NCBI GenBank assembly: GCA_025774735.1
Contig: JALGZU010000006.1
Location: 1-24,799, forward strand
Direction: 5' to 3'
From: a candidate division LCP-89 bacterium
GTDB taxonomy: Bacteria > Electryoneota > B3-LCP
Length of the DNA stretch: 24,799 bases
Position numbers and translations under genes: made by a program. Below the pieces are notes generated by a model. That model was not told the origin of the DNA and did not search any database. It saw nothing but the letters and a program-made list of their open reading frames with translations. Position 1 is the first letter of the stretch, and the number at the start of each line of letters is the position of its first letter. Shown here in pieces: positions 22,025 through 24,799 of this stretch.

Positions 22025-23281
22025 TTAAGTGAGCCCTTCCAGGTTGAAGCAGGCGGCGATTTCGCCAGCGGAGAGGATCTTCTTCACCTCTGCATCCGCC
22101 AGGAGCCTGTCCTGAAATTCGGATCCGTTTTCCTCGGATTTCAATGCGTTGCGCTGGATCAGGCGATACGCCTCATCGCGGGAAACACTTTTATCCACCA
22201 GCGCCAGCAATACAGCCTGCGAATGGATCGCACCCATAGACGCTCCAAGGTTCGCCGCCATCGCTTCCGGACGGACCTCAAGATTCTGTAACAGTCGGTC
22301 GGTCGTCCTGAGCATGTAGTGAAGAGTATGAGCACTATCCGGCAGGATTACCCTTTCTGCAGAGGAATGAGAAATGTCCCGCTCATGCCAGAGAGCTACA
22401 TTTTCCAGGGCACAGCTCGCGTGCCCTCGCAGTAATCTCGCCATACCGCAGAGCCGTTCGCAGAGACTCGGATTCCGCTTGTGCGGCATGGCTGACGATC
22501 CCTTCTGCTTGCTCCCGAATCCCTCCAGAACCTCACCGACTTCGGTCCGGTGTAGATGGCGTATTTCCAGGGCGATGGTCTCCAGGGTAGCCCCGACACC
22601 GGCTATCGCGTAGACCCAGTGTGCGTGGCGGTCCCTCGATACCACCTGCGATGAAGCCGGTTCCGGTTTCAAGCCCAACTCTCGGCAGACGTCCTCTTCG
22701 ATGCGGGGTTCGATGTATGCGAATGTCCCGACGACTCCGGATACTTTCCCATAGAGCACCTGGTCAAGGGCCGTCTGTAGGCGATCATTCTGGCGCAGGA
22801 TTTCACTGTACCACCGGGCCAGCTTCAGCCCAAAGGTGATCGGTTCAGCATGCACCCCGTGAGTGCGCCCGATCATAGGGGTATCTTTATATTTTTTGGC
22901 GAGTTCCGCCAGAATCTGTTTGACCTGTTGGAGATCGTTTAGGAGCAGTTCGCCCGCTTTTTTAAGTTGCAGCCCCAGGGCAGTATCCAGGACGTCGGAG
23001 GAGGTTAACCCGCGGTGGATCCAGTGCGCTTCCGGTCCAACGTGTTCGGCCACGGAGGTGAGAAAGGCGATCACGTCGTGGTGTACTTCGGCTTCAATTT
23101 CATCGATCCGCCTGACGTCGAATCCGGCGCGATCTTCGATGACCTTCAGCGCCTCCCGGGGCATTTTTCCGGATTCAGTCAGGGCGCGGCAGACGGCCAG
23201 TTCCACTTGAAGCCAGGCGCCGTATTTGGCTTCATCGGACCAGATCTCCGACATATCCGCCAAGCTGTATCTGGCGATCAA
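22025..23281 (-). CDS. purB: Adenylosuccinate lyase PurB
   Basis: Fumarase/aspartase-superfamily lyase (418 aa) acting twice in purine synthesis: SAICAR to AICAR plus fumarate, and adenylosuccinate to AMP plus fumarate. The flexible signature loop GSSAMPHKRNP (261-271) with catalytic serine is intact. H141 in GRTHGVHAEP is the general acid, and HRGLTSSDVLDT (89-100) binds substrate. The start codon is TTG: an in-frame TAA lies 9 nt upstream, AGAGGA precedes it by 5 nt, and the resulting N-terminus (MIARYSLADMSEIWS) matches the family. Confidence 0.97.
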   Translation of the reverse strand: MIARYSLADMSEIWSDEAKYGAWLQVELAVCRALTESGKMPREALKVIEDRAGFDVRRIDEIEAEVHHDVIAFLTSVAEHVGPEAHWIHRGLTSSDVLDTALGLQLKKAGELLLNDLQQVKQILAELAKKYKDTPMIGRTHGVHAEPITFGLKLARWYSEILRQNDRLQTALDQVLYGKVSGVVGTFAYIEPRIEEDVCRELGLKPEPASSQVVSRDRHAHWVYAIAGVGATLETIALEIRHLHRTEVGEVLEGFGSKQKGSSAMPHKRNPSLCERLCGMARLLRGHASCALENVALWHERDISHSSAERVILPDSAHTLHYMLRTTDRLLQNLEVRPEAMAANLGASMGAIHSQAVLLALVDKSVSRDEAYRLIQRNALKSEENGSEFQDRLLADAEVKKILSAGEIAACFNLEGLT

Positions 23282-23326
23282 TGTATCCTCTTATGATAAG
23301 TTCCGTTCATGGCGCACCGGCACCGC

Positions 23327-24541
23327 TCAACGCGGCATCTCCTCCAGCCGGAGATTGAGATCGATCGTATAACCGTCACGGTAGATGGTAAACGTCAGCA
23401 TGTCCCCGACCTTCAGATCCTCGTTTTCTAAAAACGAGCGCACGGCATTGTAATTCGCCACAGACTGCATATTGATGGCGGAAATAACGTCAGCAACCTG
23501 GAATCCCGCTTTCTCCCCAGGACTGTTGGCTTCGACGTCGGTGACGATCACCCCGTCAGTCGAAGGCAGTTTCATCGACAGGGCAATGAGCCGATCCAGA
23601 TTCTGAATGGACAGGCCGGTCCAGTAATTGCGATTGACGCCACCCACTGCCAGCAGGGCGTCGTTGATCTCCTTGATCCGGTTGATGGGGGTCGCGAAGC
23701 CAATCCCCAATGATCCGCCTCCCTCGGTGAAAATAATCGTGGCCATGCCGATCACTTCGCCTAGACTATTGACCAGGGGACCGCCCGAATTCCCGCGATT
23801 GATGGAGGCATCGGTCTGGATCATGTCTTTATAAATGCGCCCTTCCGAAGTACGGTTAAAATCGTGATTCAACGCCGACACAACGCCGACCGTTGCCGTC
23901 GGTTGGTCATAGTTCGAAAAGAGGCCGAATGGATTACCCAGAGCGATGGCCCACTCACCGATAATCACGTCATCCGAGTTACCCAATTCGACATAGGGCA
24001 GGTCATTACCATCGATTTTGAGCAGGGCAATATCGCTGTAATAGTCGGCACCGACGATCTGGGCTTCGTGTTTTGTCCCACCCGTCGTCGTCACCAGGAT
24101 CTCGGTGGCGTTGTGCACCACGTGCTCGTTAGTGATGACGAGTCCATCAGGACTGATGACAAAGCCCGAACCCAGGTTCTCAACCTTTTTACTGTAGTTC
24201 CTCCCCTGAAAGAGTTCCCGCCAGAAGGGATCATTCCAGAAGGGATTGGGGCTGCGGTATTCACGCACCTGGATGACGTTGATCCCGACGACTGCCGGAG
24301 CGACCTTCTGGATCGCCCGGGTGATGGCGTTCTTTCTGCTCTGGTAGATTTCGTCGGTTATCTCAGCGACATACTGGGATTGCTCAGTCGAGGGACGCTG
24401 CAGACGTGACTCCGTCTGCAGCGGATTTTCCATTTCAGGAGGATCTTCGGGGTCGTGGATGCTGGTATACTCCCTCACGCCGAGAACGAGCACCGCGCCC
24501 AACAAAAATCCCAGAACTAAATCGCGCCAGACTCGCATCAT
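23327..24541 (-). CDS. degP: HtrA/DegP-family periplasmic serine protease
   Basis: Trypsin-like envelope quality-control protease (404 aa). A single hydrophobic segment (about 7-22) acts as a signal anchor or signal peptide. The protease domain covers about 75-290 with a complete triad: H140 (TNEHVV), D170 (YYSDIALL) and S252 (GNSGGP). One PDZ domain (about 300-400) follows, so it is closer to DegS or single-PDZ HtrA than to two-PDZ E. coli DegP; gene naming is by family only. Its ATG overlaps the transaldolase stop (ATGA), and it precedes purB by 45 nt. Confidence 0.95.
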   Translation of the reverse strand: MMRVWRDLVLGFLLGAVLVLGVREYTSIHDPEDPPEMENPLQTESRLQRPSTEQSQYVAEITDEIYQSRKNAITRAIQKVAPAVVGINVIQVREYRSPNPFWNDPFWRELFQGRNYSKKVENLGSGFVISPDGLVITNEHVVHNATEILVTTTGGTKHEAQIVGADYYSDIALLKIDGNDLPYVELGNSDDVIIGEWAIALGNPFGLFSNYDQPTATVGVVSALNHDFNRTSEGRIYKDMIQTDASINRGNSGGPLVNSLGEVIGMATIIFTEGGGSLGIGFATPINRIKEINDALLAVGGVNRNYWTGLSIQNLDRLIALSMKLPSTDGVIVTDVEANSPGEKAGFQVADVISAINMQSVANYNAVRSFLENEDLKVGDMLTFTIYRDGYTIDLNLRLEEMPR

Positions 24542-24799
24542 TTGATATCTTTAACTTTATCCCAGTCTGCCAGAAATTGGTCGATGCCCCGGTCGGTCAA
24601 GGGGTGCTTGGCAAGCTGTTTGATAACCTTAAACGGCATAGTGACGACGTCCGCTCCGATCAGAGCCGCTTCGACTACGTGCAGGGGGTGGCGCACCGAA
24701 GCAACCAGGACTTCGGTCGGAAAGCCGTAGTTGTCGTAAATGCTTACGATCTCGTCGATGAGATCCATGCCCGACGAGCTGATATCGTCCAATCTCCCT
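24538..24799 (-). CDS. Transaldolase / fructose-6-phosphate aldolase family, 5' end outside window
   Basis: The C-terminal 86 residues of a class I aldolase are visible; the frame stays open to the window edge ([17 protein letters not shown]). [27 protein letters not shown] and [16 protein letters not shown] are characteristic of the small (about 215-220 aa) transaldolase/FSA subfamily. The Schiff-base lysine lies upstream, outside the window, so transaldolase and fructose-6-phosphate aldolase activity cannot be separated here. A TTG at 24792 is internal, not a start. The stop overlaps the HtrA start by 4 nt, making this the most upstream visible gene of the operon. Confidence 0.9.
   Translation of the reverse strand, partial: GRLDDISSSGMDLIDEIVSIYDNYGFPTEVLVASVRHPLHVVEAALIGADVVTMPFKVIKQLAKHPLTDRGIDQFLADWDKVKDIK

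Noticed and set aside
1..24799. tRNA, rRNA, CRISPR arrays, insertion sequences, prophage or defence genes.
   Set aside because: Reading both strands showed no cloverleaf, repeat array, transposase, integrase or terminal inverted repeats. Nearly all sequence is accounted for by housekeeping and signalling genes.

Overview
The window looks like chromosomal DNA from an uncultured bacterium of the Fibrobacteres-Chlorobi-Bacteroidetes (FCB) superphylum or a neighbouring candidate phylum. The clues are a secreted GWxTD-domain protein and an SMC whose Q-loop region reads SYSIIELKMVEDI, a form I associate with Bacteroidetes-type SMCs. This placement is inference from protein style; there is no rRNA gene. 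Coding density is high. Every gene is on the minus strand except two (3992-7062). No tRNA, rRNA, CRISPR array, insertion sequence or phage gene was seen, and no gene-free stretch exceeds 300 bases.

Left part (1-3752, minus): two linked signalling units. A sensor kinase with decayed ATP-binding motifs overlaps an NtrC-type sigma-54 response regulator. The pair has a good sigma-70-type promoter (3846-3874) and a terminator (842-863). Downstream is a receiver-histidine kinase protein that runs off the left edge. Just upstream of it lies a sigma-54 promoter match (660-677), and about 150 bp before the predicted transcription start is a 9-bp perfect dyad. The simplest model is that the regulator activates the next kinase, giving a two-tier cascade.

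Middle (3992-9297): a ROK glucokinase and a GH57 4-alpha-glucanotransferase share an ATGA overlap on the plus strand, a compact alpha-glucan/maltodextrin unit. The GH57 gene meets a large membrane protein with a spermidine-synthase-like core tail to tail, overlapping it by 9 nt. That membrane protein has its own promoter.

Right part (9463-24799, minus): a 15-gene run with mostly 1-60 nt spacing or overlaps. In transcription order it encodes a transaldolase (5' end outside the window), an HtrA protease, PurB, PurC, phosphatidylserine decarboxylase, phosphatidylserine synthase, PurS, PurQ, TatC, TatA, SMC, a GWxTD protein, NatA and NatB ABC-exporter subunits, and a receiver/HD-GYP c-di-GMP phosphodiesterase. 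A textbook intrinsic terminator (9416-9439) closes it. Purine synthesis, phosphatidylethanolamine synthesis, protein export, envelope quality control and chromosome organisation thus lie in one probable operon. Four genes in the window must start with TTG.
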